From NCBI RefSeq assembly GCF_014649775.1, contig NZ_BMTR01000020.1:62001-126000 (forward strand): a stretch of 64,000 bases of DNA, given 5' to 3'. The translations under genes and the position numbers were made by a program. The stretch is from Streptomyces longisporoflavus. GTDB lineage: Bacteria; Actinomycetota; Actinomycetes; Streptomycetales; Streptomycetaceae. The notes under the pieces are model-generated. The model searched no databases, was not told where the DNA came from, and saw nothing but the letters and a program-made list of their open reading frames with translations. This document shows, one piece after another, positions 43,350-51,472 of this stretch (the first letter of the stretch is position 1; the number at the start of each line of letters is the position of its first letter).

Positions 43350-44909
43350 TCAAACGCCGGACGGGCTGGATTCCTCCAGCCGGTCCGGCGTTTTGGCTGT
43401 ACGGATCTGCCTCAGCGCCGCCGCCGACAGTGCCGCCGCGGCCAGCAGCACCGCCGCCCCCGCGAACGCCGCGACACGCATGCCGTCGGTGAATGCCTCA
43501 CGGGCCGCTGTGGTCAGTGCCGAAGCCGCCTGGTCCGGCAGGTGCCGGGCCACGGCAAGCGCGCCGCCGAGCGTCTCGTGGGCCTCGGCGGGGGCCGTGT
43601 CCGGGATCTCGGCGCGGTAGACCGCGTTGCCGATGGAGCCGAGTAGTGCCATGCCGAGGGCGCCGCCGAACTCCTGGCCCGTTTCCAGGAGCGAGGAGGC
43701 CGAGCCCGCCTTGTCCGCCGGGGCGGAGCCGAGGGCCAGGTCGGTGAGTTGCGAGCCGATGATCACGGCGCCGCAGGCGAGGAGAGCGGCCGCGGCGAGG
43801 ACGGTCCACAGCGCGTCGGTGCCGGCCAGGGTCAGGAGACCGAACCCGCTCGCCGAGACGACGAAACCGGTGGCCACGACGGAGGCGCGGTTCACCCCGC
43901 GCTGCACGAGGGCTGTGGCGACGGGCGCGGCGAAGCCGATGGGGATCGAGGGCAGCAGGCCCCACAGCGCGGCTTCGAGCGCGCTCTTGCCGAGTACCGA
44001 CTGCAGATACTGCGTGGTGAAGTACGCCGAGCCCATCATCGCCAGGGACGCGACCAGGTTCAGCAGCACCGCGGGGGCGAAACCGCGGCCACGGAACAGC
44101 GCCGGGGATATCAGCGGGGAGGCTGTCGTGCGCTGGCGGTGGACGAAGAGGGCGGCGAAGACGAGGCCGACGGCGAGCGATGCGGCGTACGGAGGTTCGA
44201 GGCCCTCGGCGGCCATCTCCTTGAGGCCGTAGACGACGGGCAGCACGGCGGCCATGGACAGCGGCACGCTCAGCAGGTCGAAGCGGCCGGGCTCGGGGTC
44301 CCTGGACTCCGGAATGAGGACCGGTGCGAGGAGCAGGAGCACCACCATCGCGGGCAGGTTGACCAGGAAGACCGAGCCCCACCAGAAGTGTTCGACGAGG
44401 ACGCCGCTCATCACCGAGCCGAGCGCGACGCCGGCCACCATCACGCCGGACCAGATGCCGATCGCCTTCGCGCGCTGTCCGGCGTCGCGGAACATCGTGC
44501 GGACCAGGGCCATCGTGGACGGCATCAGGGTCGCGCCGCCGATGCCGAGCACCGCGCGGGCCGCGATGAGCAGTTCGGCGCTGTCGGCGTAGGCGGCGGT
44601 GAGGGAGGCCGCGCCGAAGGCGAGAGCGCCGAACATAAGCAGCTTGCGGCGGCCTATGCGGTCGCCGAGCGAGCCCATCGTCATCAGCAGGCCCGCGAGC
44701 ACGAACGCGTAGATGTCGAAGATCCACAGCTGCTGGGTGCCGCTGGGCTCCAGGTCGGCGCTGATCGCGGGGACCGCGAAGTAGAGGACGGAGACGTCCA
44801 TCGAGACCAGGAGCAGCGGCAGCATCAGGACGGCGAGCGCGGCCCACTCCTTGCGGCCCGCGCGCTCCGGGATCGCCGAATGCGCTTGTTCGTATGTCGA
44901 GTTCGTCAT
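43350..44909 (-). CDS. MFS drug efflux transporter, DHA2 (14-helix) family
   Basis: A 519-residue major facilitator protein of the EmrB/QacA type. Fourteen hydrophobic segments are visible; motif A-like sequence is MGSLGDRIGRRKLLMFGAL and motif C-like sequence is SGVMVAGVALGSVMSGVLVE. It is divergent from a TetR/AcrR regulator 97 bp away, the usual arrangement for inducible efflux. A promoter TAGACA-17 bp-TACAGT ends 7 bases before ATG 44909. Its last residues, ESSPSGV, are encoded by the left arm of a dispersed terminator-like repeat. Confidence 0.93.
   Translation of the reverse strand: MTNSTYEQAHSAIPERAGRKEWAALAVLMLPLLLVSMDVSVLYFAVPAISADLEPSGTQQLWIFDIYAFVLAGLLMTMGSLGDRIGRRKLLMFGALAFGAASLTAAYADSAELLIAARAVLGIGGATLMPSTMALVRTMFRDAGQRAKAIGIWSGVMVAGVALGSVMSGVLVEHFWWGSVFLVNLPAMVVLLLLAPVLIPESRDPEPGRFDLLSVPLSMAAVLPVVYGLKEMAAEGLEPPYAASLAVGLVFAALFVHRQRTTASPLISPALFRGRGFAPAVLLNLVASLAMMGSAYFTTQYLQSVLGKSALEAALWGLLPSIPIGFAAPVATALVQRGVNRASVVATGFVVSASGFGLLTLAGTDALWTVLAAAALLACGAVIIGSQLTDLALGSAPADKAGSASSLLETGQEFGGALGMALLGSIGNAVYRAEIPDTAPAEAHETLGGALAVARHLPDQAASALTTAAREAFTDGMRVAAFAGAAVLLAAAALSAAALRQIRTAKTPDRLEESSPSGV
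43352..43393. terminator. Bidirectional terminator from a dispersed repeat
   Basis: AAACGCCGGAC (43352-43362) pairs with GTCCGGCGTTT (43383-43393), with an inner GGCTGGA/TCCAGCC stem and TTCC loop. That is 18 pairs and one mismatch, with A- and T-rich edges for both directions. It separates convergent serA and the MFS gene and supplies the end of the MFS coding sequence. The same CTC(A/G)AACGCCGGAC core recurs near 53.38 kb. Confidence 0.85.
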
Positions 44910-44916
44910 GGGCAGG

Positions 44917-44999
44917 ACTGTACGGGCGTATAAAACAGTTGTCTAGTACGGTCGTATAGAACGAACGTATGGGACGTGCGTATGGATCGGGAGTAGGCT
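44917..44999. promoter_or_regulatory. Divergent promoters and direct repeats, MFS/TetR
   Basis: On the minus strand TAGACA (44945-44940), 17 bases, TACAGT (44922-44917) drives the MFS gene. On the plus strand TAGGCT (44994-44999) lies 7 bases before the TetR ATG. Two near-identical 16-bp direct repeats, TACGGGCGTATAAAAC (44921) and TACGGTCGTATAGAAC (44947), flank or overlap the MFS -35 and -10. These are likely repressor sites. Confidence 0.6.
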
Positions 45000-45006
45000 G
45001 GCGGGC

Positions 45007-45594
45007 ATGGGACACCGTGAGGATCTGCTCGAAGGCGCCAAGCGCTGCCTGCTGGAGAAGGGCTTCGTGCGCACGACGGCCCGCGACATCGTGAAGGAGT
45101 CCGGCACCAATCTCGCGTCCATCGGCTACCACTACGGCTCAAAGGACGCGCTGCTCGCCGACGCGTACGTCGCGCTCATCGAGCCCATGGGCGACGGGTT
45201 CGAGGGTGCGGTCGACGTGGCCGGCGCACCGGAGAGCGGTGGTCTCGAAAGGTTCCGGGAGACTTGGGCGAACGTCATCCGCTCGATCCCCGAGTCCCGG
45301 GCGATCTGGATGCTGAGCCTGGAGGTCGTCACGCAGCAGGAGCGGCTCGCGGGCGTTCGCGAGCTGCTCGCCAAGGCGCAGGTGGAGGGGCGGCGCGGGC
45401 TCGCCGCGGTGTTCACCGGGATCGCGGAGAGCGACCTGACCGAGGATGTCGTGGAGACCGAGGGGCGCTTCTATACGACGCTGCTCAACGGCCTGATGGT
45501 GCAGTGGCTGTTCGACGAGGCGTCGGCGACCGATGCGGAGCAGCTGACCGAGGGGCTGCGGCGGGTGACGGGGCGGGTGTCGGGGGAGTCCTGA
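45007..45594 (+). CDS. TetR/AcrR family regulator of adjacent MFS pump
   Basis: A 195-residue regulator. The HTH is in residues about 5-55 (GFVRTTARDIVKESGTNLAS then IGYHYGSKDALL), and the C-terminal domain is of the TetR_C type (AEGRFYTTLLNGLMVQWLFD-like end region). It is divergent from the DHA2 pump with direct repeats over the pump promoter. The likely role is repression of the pump until a drug-like ligand binds. TAGGCT 7 bases upstream implies a leaderless mRNA. Confidence 0.9.
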   Translation: MGHREDLLEGAKRCLLEKGFVRTTARDIVKESGTNLASIGYHYGSKDALLADAYVALIEPMGDGFEGAVDVAGAPESGGLERFRETWANVIRSIPESRAIWMLSLEVVTQQERLAGVRELLAKAQVEGRRGLAAVFTGIAESDLTEDVVETEGRFYTTLLNGLMVQWLFDEASATDAEQLTEGLRRVTGRVSGES

Positions 45595-45654
45595 AGTGCC
45601 TTGCGCGGGGCGGGAGTTGCGCCTGGCGCGGAGGTGCGCCGGGCGTCGCGGTGA

Positions 45655-46821
45655 CTACAGCCGTGATGCCTTCAGGAGCATGTGCAGGAGCAGTCGGTCC
45701 TCGCCGTCGTCCAGGTCCAGGGCCGTGAGCTGTTCCACGCGGGAGAGGCGGTAGTACAGCGTCTGGCGGTGGATGCCCAACTCCGCCGCCGCGCGGCCCG
45801 CTTGGCCCGCGCAGTCCAGGAACACCTCCGCGGTGCGGGCCAGTTCGCGGTGGGCGGGGGAGAGCAGGGCGCGGGCCGCCGGGTCGTCGGCGGCCTCCGG
45901 GGGCAGTGACGTGAGCAGGCGGTAGGGGCCCACTTCCGACCACTGGGCCACCGGGGCGAAGCGCGGTTCGGCGCGGGCCGCGCGAGCCGCCGTGGACGCC
46001 TCCCACCAGGCGGCGCCGAGCTCTTCGAGGCCGTGCCGGGCGCTCGCGATGCCCGCCGCCGCGGAGCCGGCGGACTCCAGGAGCCGGGTCGCCGCCGACA
46101 CCGCCGGGGTGGGCACGTCCGCCGAGCGCAGCCGGACCAGGACCGCGAGGCTCTGGCCCGCCGTGCCCCAGGGCACGGTGCACAGGGCGGTCGCCCCCTG
46201 CACCGTACGGACCGAAGGGGCGGAGTCCGGGTCGGCGGAGGGCCAGGGCGCCACGCACACCACCGCGTGCAGGCCCTCGCCGCGCGGGCCGAGTGCCGTG
46301 CGCAGGTCGGCCACGGCCATGTCCCGCTGCCAGCCGCGCTCGGCGGTCAGGACGGCCCGGAACTCCCGGGTCAGATCGGCGCCCGCCTGCACCTCGTCGG
46401 CGAGCAGCGCGCCGATGCGGGCGGCGACCTCCATGGCGGCGGTCAGCTGGGCGTCCGTGGGCCCGGGATCGTCGTCGAGCAGCCATACGTAACCCAGGGC
46501 GAACCCCCGATGCCGTACGGGAAGGCAGATCCGGCCGCGGTGGACGCCCGCCTCCGGAGTGGGCGGGATGCGGATCGGGGCCGTCGCGCGGGTGATGCCG
46601 AAACTCTCGAACCAGGTGCGGACCTCTGCCGTGGAGCGGCGCGTGAGGATCGAGCGGGTGCGCACCGGGTCGAGAGCCGTCGCGTCGAAGTCGGTGTCGC
46701 CGCTGTCGTGCGCGCCGAAGGCGATCAGCTCGAAATCGCGGTTCTCCAGCGTCGCCGGGGCGCCGAGCAGGGCCGAGATCTCGTCGACGAGTTCCTGATA
46801 ATCACCTTTCACACTGTCCAT
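45655..46821 (-). CDS. PucR family regulator, probably of proline catabolism
   Basis: A 388-residue protein with a C-terminal PucR-type HTH (GRAAAELGIHRQTLYYRLSR then VEQLTALDL) and a GAF/GGDEF-like middle. ATG 46821 (MDSVKGDYQELVDEISALLG) is chosen; a frame extends 51 bases further without support. It is divergent from proline dehydrogenase and P5C dehydrogenase. PucR-family PruR proteins activate proline use in other actinobacteria, so the same job is likely here. Dyads in the shared upstream region are candidate sites. Confidence 0.87.
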   Translation of the reverse strand: MDSVKGDYQELVDEISALLGAPATLENRDFELIAFGAHDSGDTDFDATALDPVRTRSILTRRSTAEVRTWFESFGITRATAPIRIPPTPEAGVHRGRICLPVRHRGFALGYVWLLDDDPGPTDAQLTAAMEVAARIGALLADEVQAGADLTREFRAVLTAERGWQRDMAVADLRTALGPRGEGLHAVVCVAPWPSADPDSAPSVRTVQGATALCTVPWGTAGQSLAVLVRLRSADVPTPAVSAATRLLESAGSAAAGIASARHGLEELGAAWWEASTAARAARAEPRFAPVAQWSEVGPYRLLTSLPPEAADDPAARALLSPAHRELARTAEVFLDCAGQAGRAAAELGIHRQTLYYRLSRVEQLTALDLDDGEDRLLLHMLLKASRL

Positions 46822-46844
46822 TCTGACGTAGTTCGACCCCACCT

Positions 46845-46890
46845 TCAGACAGATGTCTGAGATCCAGGGCACGGATGCGTGACAGCTGTC
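46845..46890. promoter_or_regulatory. Dyads between PucR and proline dehydrogenase genes
   Basis: TCAGACA-GA-TGTCTGA (46845-46860) is a perfect 16-bp dyad. GACAGCTGTC (46881-46890) is a perfect 10-bp palindrome 36 bp away centre to centre, roughly 3.4 helical turns. Both share GACA/TGTC half-sites. They are candidate PucR-family operators. Confidence 0.5.
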
Positions 46891-47003
46891 GATGGCACCG
46901 GATCGGCGGGATCCTTAAGTTTCACGGTGGTTCTCCGTGCCGTACCGGTTCGTTCTGCATATATCCAGGTATGGCCCCGTATCTACTCTCCGTGGAGGTG
47001 CCC

Positions 47004-47930
47004 GTGCTGGGTCCCGTGATCCTCGCCGCGTCGCGCAGCGACCAGATGCGCCGTTTCGTGTCGGCGGCCCCGGGCACCAAGCAGGTCGTCGACCGCTTCA
47101 TCGCCGGTGAGACCGTGGACCAGGTCGTGCCGATCATCACGGACGCCGCCGACAAGGGCCTTGAGGTCACCCTCGACGTCGTCGGCGAGGACATCACCAC
47201 GCCCGAGCAGGCCGCCGCCGCGCGCGACGCCTACCTGGAGCTCATCGAACGCCTCAAGGACCTGGGGCTCGGCGCGAAGGCCGAGATGTCCGTGAAGCTG
47301 TCGATGTTCGGCCAGGCGCTCGAAGGCGGTCACGAGCTGGCCCTCGCCAACGTACGGCCCGTGGTGATCGCCGCCGCCGCGATCGGCACCACGGTCACCC
47401 TGGACGCCGAGGACCACACCACCCTCGACTCGATGTTCGCCATCCACGAGGAGCTGCGGAAGGACTTCCCGCAGACCGGCTGCGTCATCCAGTCCTACCT
47501 CTTCCGTACCGAGGAGGACGCCCGCCGCCTGGCCGCCGCGGGCAGCCGCGTACGCATCGTGAAGGGTGCCTACAAGGAGCCCGCCGAGGTCGCGTACCAG
47601 GACAAGGCGGAGATCGACAAGGCGTACGTGCGGATCATGCGCATCCTGATGGAGGGCGACGGGTACCCGATGATCGGGTCCCACGACCCGCGTCTGATCT
47701 CCATCGCACAGGAGCTCGCACACCGCGCCGGGCGCAAACTGGACGAGTACGAATTCCAGATGCTGTACGGCATCCGCAGCGACGAGCACCTGCGGCTCGC
47801 GGCCGAGGGGCACCGGATGCGGGTGTACACCGCCTACGGCACCGACTGGTACGGATACTTCATGCGCCGTCTCGCGGAGAAGCCGGCCAACCTGCTCTTC
47901 TTCGCCCGCTCCATCCTCACCAAGGGCTGA
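47004..47930 (+). CDS. Proline dehydrogenase (monofunctional, short)
   Basis: A 308-residue FAD TIM-barrel enzyme oxidising proline to pyrroline-5-carboxylate and passing electrons to quinone. Family motifs include AEMSVKLSMFG, VTLDAEDHTTLDSMF, RVRIVKGAYKEPAEVA, YPMIGSHDPRLI and YEFQMLYGIR then RMRVYTAYGTDWYGYFMRRL. GTG 47004 with GGAGG 5 bases upstream gives the usual Streptomyces length; ATG 46971 would add 11 residues. It is followed 40 bp later by pruA. Confidence 0.94.
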   Translation: MLGPVILAASRSDQMRRFVSAAPGTKQVVDRFIAGETVDQVVPIITDAADKGLEVTLDVVGEDITTPEQAAAARDAYLELIERLKDLGLGAKAEMSVKLSMFGQALEGGHELALANVRPVVIAAAAIGTTVTLDAEDHTTLDSMFAIHEELRKDFPQTGCVIQSYLFRTEEDARRLAAAGSRVRIVKGAYKEPAEVAYQDKAEIDKAYVRIMRILMEGDGYPMIGSHDPRLISIAQELAHRAGRKLDEYEFQMLYGIRSDEHLRLAAEGHRMRVYTAYGTDWYGYFMRRLAEKPANLLFFARSILTKG

Positions 47931-47970
47931 GCTCCCTTACCCCCGACCCCCCTTAAGGAGATAAGGACTC

Positions 47971-49602
47971 ATGGACGCTGTGACCCAGGTCCCCGCGCCG
48001 GTCAACGAGCCGGTGCACGGCTACGCACCCGGTTCCCCGGAGCGTGCCCGCCTCGAGACGAAGCTCAAGGAGCTCGCCGAGAACCCCATCGAGCTGCCGA
48101 TGACCATCGGCGGCGTCAAGCGCCTCGGTGGCGGCGAGCCCTTCCAGGTCGTGCAGCCGCACAACCACAAGGCCGTCATCGGCACCGGCCGCGGCGCCAC
48201 GCAGCAGGACGCGCAGGACGCGATCGACGCCGCGCTCGCCGCCGCTCCGGCCTGGCGCGCGATGGCCTTCGACGACCGCGCCGCGATCATCCTGCGCGCC
48301 GCCGAGCTGCTCTCCACGACGTGGCGCGAGACCATGGCCGCGTCCACGATGCTCGGCCAGTCGAAGACCGCCCAGCAGGCCGAGATCGACACGCCCTGTG
48401 AGCTGATCGACTTCTGGCGCTTCAACGTCAAGTACGCCCGTGACCTGCTCGCCGAGCAGCCCCCGGCGAACGCGACCGGCGTCTGGAACCGCCTGGACCA
48501 CCGCCCGCTCGAGGGCTTCGTCTACGCGATCACGCCGTTCAACTTCACCGCGATCGCCGGTAACCTCCCGACCGCCCCGGCCTTGATGGGCAACGTGGTC
48601 GTGTGGAAGCCGTCCCCGACGCAGACGCACGCCGCCGTGCTGCTCATGCAGCTCCTGGAAGAGGCGGGCCTGCCCAAGGGCGTCATCAACCTGGTGACCG
48701 GTGACGGCAAGGCCGTCTCCGAGGTGGCCCTGACCCACCGCGACCTGGCGGGCATCCACTTCACCGGCTCCACCCCGACCTTCCAGCACCTGTGGAAGAC
48801 GGTCGGCGAGAACATCGCCAACTACCGCACGTACCCGCGCCTCGTCGGCGAGACGGGCGGCAAGGACTTCGTCGTCGCGCACCCGTCCGCGGACCGTGCC
48901 GTCCTGAAGACCGCGCTGACCCGTGGCTCCTTCGAGTTCCAGGGCCAGAAGTGCAGCGCCTCGTCGCGTGCGTACATCCCCGCCTCGATCTGGAACTCCG
49001 GCTTCAAGGAGGAGTTCGCGGCCGAGGTCGACGGCATCAAGATGGGTGACGTCACCGATCTGTCGAACTTCATCGGCGCGGTCATCGACGAGCGCGCGTT
49101 CGCCAAGAACAAGGCGGCCATCGACCGTGCGGCGGCCGACCCGACCTGCACGATCGTCGCGGGCGGCACGTACGACGACTCGGTCGGCTACTTCGTCCGT
49201 CCGACCGTCGTCGAGTGCTCGGACCCGGCCAACGAGGTCTTCACCACCGAGTACTTCGGTCCGTTCCTCGCCGTGCACGTCTACGAGGACGACAAGTACG
49301 AGGAGATGCTGACCCAGATGGAGTCGGCGTCGGACTACGCGCTGACCGGGTCGGTCATCGCGGGTGACCGTGCCGCGGCGGCGTACACGATGGAGAAACT
49401 GCGGTACGCCGCGGGCAACTTCTACATCAACGACAAGTCGACCGGTGCGGTTGTCGGGCAGCAGCCCTTCGGTGGTGGGCGTGCGTCCGGTACGAACGAC
49501 AAGGCTGGTGCGCCGCAGAACCTGCAGCGGTGGACGCTTACCCGTGCCATCAAGGAGACGCTGGTGTCTCCGACGGAGTACGGCTACCCGCACATGGGCT
49601 AG
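47971..49602 (+). CDS. pruA: 1-pyrroline-5-carboxylate (glutamate semialdehyde) dehydrogenase
   Basis: A 543-residue NAD-dependent aldehyde dehydrogenase finishing proline breakdown to glutamate. The catalytic Cys is in EFQGQKCSASSRAYIP (about residue 327) and the general base Glu in LVGETGGKDFVVAHPS. The cofactor region is in GVINLVTGDGKAVSEVA. Strong ribosome site AAGGAGATAAGG precedes ATG 47971. It matches the longer eukaryote-like P5CDH type (TIGR01236). Co-transcribed with proline dehydrogenase. Confidence 0.95.
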   Translation: MDAVTQVPAPVNEPVHGYAPGSPERARLETKLKELAENPIELPMTIGGVKRLGGGEPFQVVQPHNHKAVIGTGRGATQQDAQDAIDAALAAAPAWRAMAFDDRAAIILRAAELLSTTWRETMAASTMLGQSKTAQQAEIDTPCELIDFWRFNVKYARDLLAEQPPANATGVWNRLDHRPLEGFVYAITPFNFTAIAGNLPTAPALMGNVVVWKPSPTQTHAAVLLMQLLEEAGLPKGVINLVTGDGKAVSEVALTHRDLAGIHFTGSTPTFQHLWKTVGENIANYRTYPRLVGETGGKDFVVAHPSADRAVLKTALTRGSFEFQGQKCSASSRAYIPASIWNSGFKEEFAAEVDGIKMGDVTDLSNFIGAVIDERAFAKNKAAIDRAAADPTCTIVAGGTYDDSVGYFVRPTVVECSDPANEVFTTEYFGPFLAVHVYEDDKYEEMLTQMESASDYALTGSVIAGDRAAAAYTMEKLRYAAGNFYINDKSTGAVVGQQPFGGGRASGTNDKAGAPQNLQRWTLTRAIKETLVSPTEYGYPHMG

Positions 49603-49649
49603 CCCCTCTCGGGGCTCGCGCCCCTCTTTACCCCGCCTCCGGCCCGGGC

Positions 49650-49677
49650 CCCACCCCGGTCGGGGGCGGTGTTTTTT
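49650..49677 (+). terminator. pruA terminator
   Basis: A CACCCCG-GT-CGGGG stem with an outer GGTG pairing across a bulge is followed directly by six T residues (49672-49677). One of only two T-tailed terminators I found in the window. Confidence 0.65.
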
Positions 49678-49699
49678 GCCTGCGGGGTTTTTCCGGTGG

Positions 49700-49926
49700 C
49701 CGGGGGCTTTTCCCGTGCCGGGGGCTTTTCCCGCCCACCCGCCCGGCGCCCTGCGTCCCGTCCTGGGCGAACAGGCTTTTCCCGCCCACCCGCCCGATTG
49801 CCCCGCGTGCCACCCGTGCCAAGAAGGGGGCCAAGAGGGGGGGGAGCTGCGGGGCGTGGGCGGATGGGTGGGGTTGTGGTTGGGGGTTTGGGGGTTGGGA
49901 GTTATGGGGTTGTCGGGGGGTGGGGG
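49700..49926. repeat. Dispersed GC repeats and G-quadruplex-prone tract
   Basis: This covers most of the 299-bp gap after pruA. An 18-bp unit, CCGGGGGCTTTTCCCGTG, is nearly duplicated (from 49700). TTTTCCCGCCCACCCGCCCG occurs twice (49726 and 49777), the second within a longer dispersed element 49768-49806 shared with 62.4 kb. From about 49855 the plus strand is G-rich, with runs such as GGGGGTTTGGGGGTTGGG and later GGGG, GGGGGG and GGGGGG. That is a strong G-quadruplex candidate reaching the end of the MerR gene. Confidence 0.8.
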
Positions 49927-50279
49927 GATGACGCTGCTGAGATCACCTCGTCCAGTACCTCTCTGGCTCTCAGCAGTTCCTCCACCATGCCGTCGATCCG
50001 GGCCCGTTCCACCGACAGTTCCTGCACCAGCCATGGCGTGGCGGTTTCCGAGGGGCCGCCGTCCTTGTCCCGCATGCAGGGGAGGAGCTGCACGATTTTG
50101 GCGCTGCACAGGCCCGCCGCGAAGAGTTCCTGGATGCGGATGACGCGGTCGACCGCCGTATCTGGGTAGTCGCGGTGGCCGCCCGGTGTGCGGTCCGCGT
50201 ACAGCAGGCCCTGCTTCTCGTAGTAGCGCAGGGAGCGCTCGCTCACCGCCGTGCGCTGTGCCAGTTCGCCGATCCTCAT
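49902..50279 (-). CDS. MerR family transcriptional regulator
   Basis: A 125-residue MerR protein. The winged HTH is MRIGELAQRTAVSERSLRYY with EKQGLLYADRTPGGHRDY, then a dimerising helix (VQELSVERARIDGMVEELLR). A single Cys pair (GLCSAKIVQLLPC) exists but no classic metal loop, so a redox or organic ligand is as likely as metal. ATG 50279 is chosen because it starts exactly at the HTH. The last codons, PHPPTTP, run into the G-rich tract. It is divergent from the old yellow enzyme gene. Confidence 0.9.
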   Translation of the reverse strand: MRIGELAQRTAVSERSLRYYEKQGLLYADRTPGGHRDYPDTAVDRVIRIQELFAAGLCSAKIVQLLPCMRDKDGGPSETATPWLVQELSVERARIDGMVEELLRAREVLDEVISAASSPHPPTTP

Positions 50280-50315
50280 GTCACCCGTACCTCCGCACCC
50301 GAAGTACCTCCGCAC

Positions 50316-50347
50316 TTGAATCTGACACCAGTGTCAGCTTCTACCGT
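50316..50347 (+). promoter_or_regulatory. MerR-type promoter of old yellow enzyme gene
   Basis: TTGAAT (-35, 50316-50321) and TACCGT (-10, 50342-50347) are 20 bp apart, longer than the normal 17. The perfect dyad CTGACAC-CA-GTGTCAG (50322-50337) lies exactly between them. This is the signature of MerR activation by DNA untwisting. The -10 is 6 bases before ATG 50354. Confidence 0.8.
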
Positions 50348-50353
50348 TCCGGC

Positions 50354-51472
50354 ATGACGAACACTTCGCTTCTCGCGCCCTATTCCGCAGGCCCCATCGG
50401 CCGCCTCCCCAACCGCATCGTCATGGCCCCCATGAGCCGCCACCGTGCCACGGAGGACGGCACCCCGCTGCCGGTCGTCGCCGAGCACTACGCCCAGCGC
50501 GCGTCCGCGGGCCTCATCGTCACCGAGGGCATCTGGCCCAGCAGCCGGGGCCAGAGCGGCTGGCGCTTCCCCGGGATCGAGACCGCCGCGCACATCGAGG
50601 GCTGGCGGCGGGTCACCGAAGCCGTGCATGGCGCCGGTGGCCGGATCTACGCCCAGCTGATGCACGGCGGCCGGCACGGGCACCCGCTGTCCCGGATCGA
50701 CGGGGACGTACCCGCGGCGCCCTCTGCCGTGCTCGTCGACCCGAGCCGCGTCCACGTGCGCGGCGGCAAGGCCGACCCGGTCACTCCGCGCGAGATGAGC
50801 CCCGACGACATCCGCACGGCGATCGAGGACTTCGCGGACGCCGCCCGCAACGCCATCGCCGCGGGCTTCGACGGCGTCGAGCTGCACGGCGCCAACAGCT
50901 ATCTGATCCACCAGTTCCTCGCCGACAACTCCAACCTCCGTACCGACGCCTACGGCCGCGGCTCCATCGCCGACCGCATCCGCTTCGCCGTCGAGGTCGT
51001 GCGCGCCGTCGCCGACGCCATCGGCGCCGAGCGCCTGGGTCTGCGCCTCTCGCCGGGCAACCCGCAGTTCGGGATGGTCGAGAACGACCCCGGTCCCGTC
51101 TACCGCGCGCTGCTCGATGAGATCGATGGGCTCGGGCTCGCCTATCTCCACCTCACCGACAACGACCGCTACCCCGCCCTCGCCGACCTGCGCCCCCACT
51201 GGCACGGCACCCTCATCGGCAACGTCGGCGAGAACGGCGACCCGACGACGCGGGAAGCGGGTGAGGCGGTGCTCGCCGAAGGGCTCGCGGACCTCGTCTC
51301 GTACGGGCGGGCCTTCATCTCCAACCCCGATCTGCCGGAGCGGTTCGCCGCGGGCGCGCCGCTCCAGGAGATCGACGCGGCGAACCTCTACACCCACGGC
51401 GCCGAGGGGTACACCGATTACCCCGCCATGGAGCGGGAGCCGGTCTTCGCTCAGACCTCGACCAGCACCTGA
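50354..51472 (+). CDS. NADH:flavin oxidoreductase, old yellow enzyme family
   Basis: A 372-residue FMN TIM-barrel ene-reductase. Substrate-binding His/Asn are in ELHGANSYLIHQFL (about residue 183), the FMN phosphate region is in LADLVSYGRAFISNPDLPER, and the N-terminal motif is RLPNRIVMAPMSRHRA. Enzymes of this family reduce activated alkenes, quinones and nitro compounds. It is divergent from a MerR gene whose operator sits in its promoter, so it is probably induced by electrophiles or redox stress. The 3' end overlaps the convergent nitroreductase by 22 bp. Confidence 0.93.
   Translation: MTNTSLLAPYSAGPIGRLPNRIVMAPMSRHRATEDGTPLPVVAEHYAQRASAGLIVTEGIWPSSRGQSGWRFPGIETAAHIEGWRRVTEAVHGAGGRIYAQLMHGGRHGHPLSRIDGDVPAAPSAVLVDPSRVHVRGGKADPVTPREMSPDDIRTAIEDFADAARNAIAAGFDGVELHGANSYLIHQFLADNSNLRTDAYGRGSIADRIRFAVEVVRAVADAIGAERLGLRLSPGNPQFGMVENDPGPVYRALLDEIDGLGLAYLHLTDNDRYPALADLRPHWHGTLIGNVGENGDPTTREAGEAVLAEGLADLVSYGRAFISNPDLPERFAAGAPLQEIDAANLYTHGAEGYTDYPAMEREPVFAQTSTST

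Noticed and set aside
47953..50109. 718-codon minus-strand open frame opposite pruA
   Set aside because: It covers pruA in antisense and runs through intergenic repeats and the merR gene in the wrong frame.
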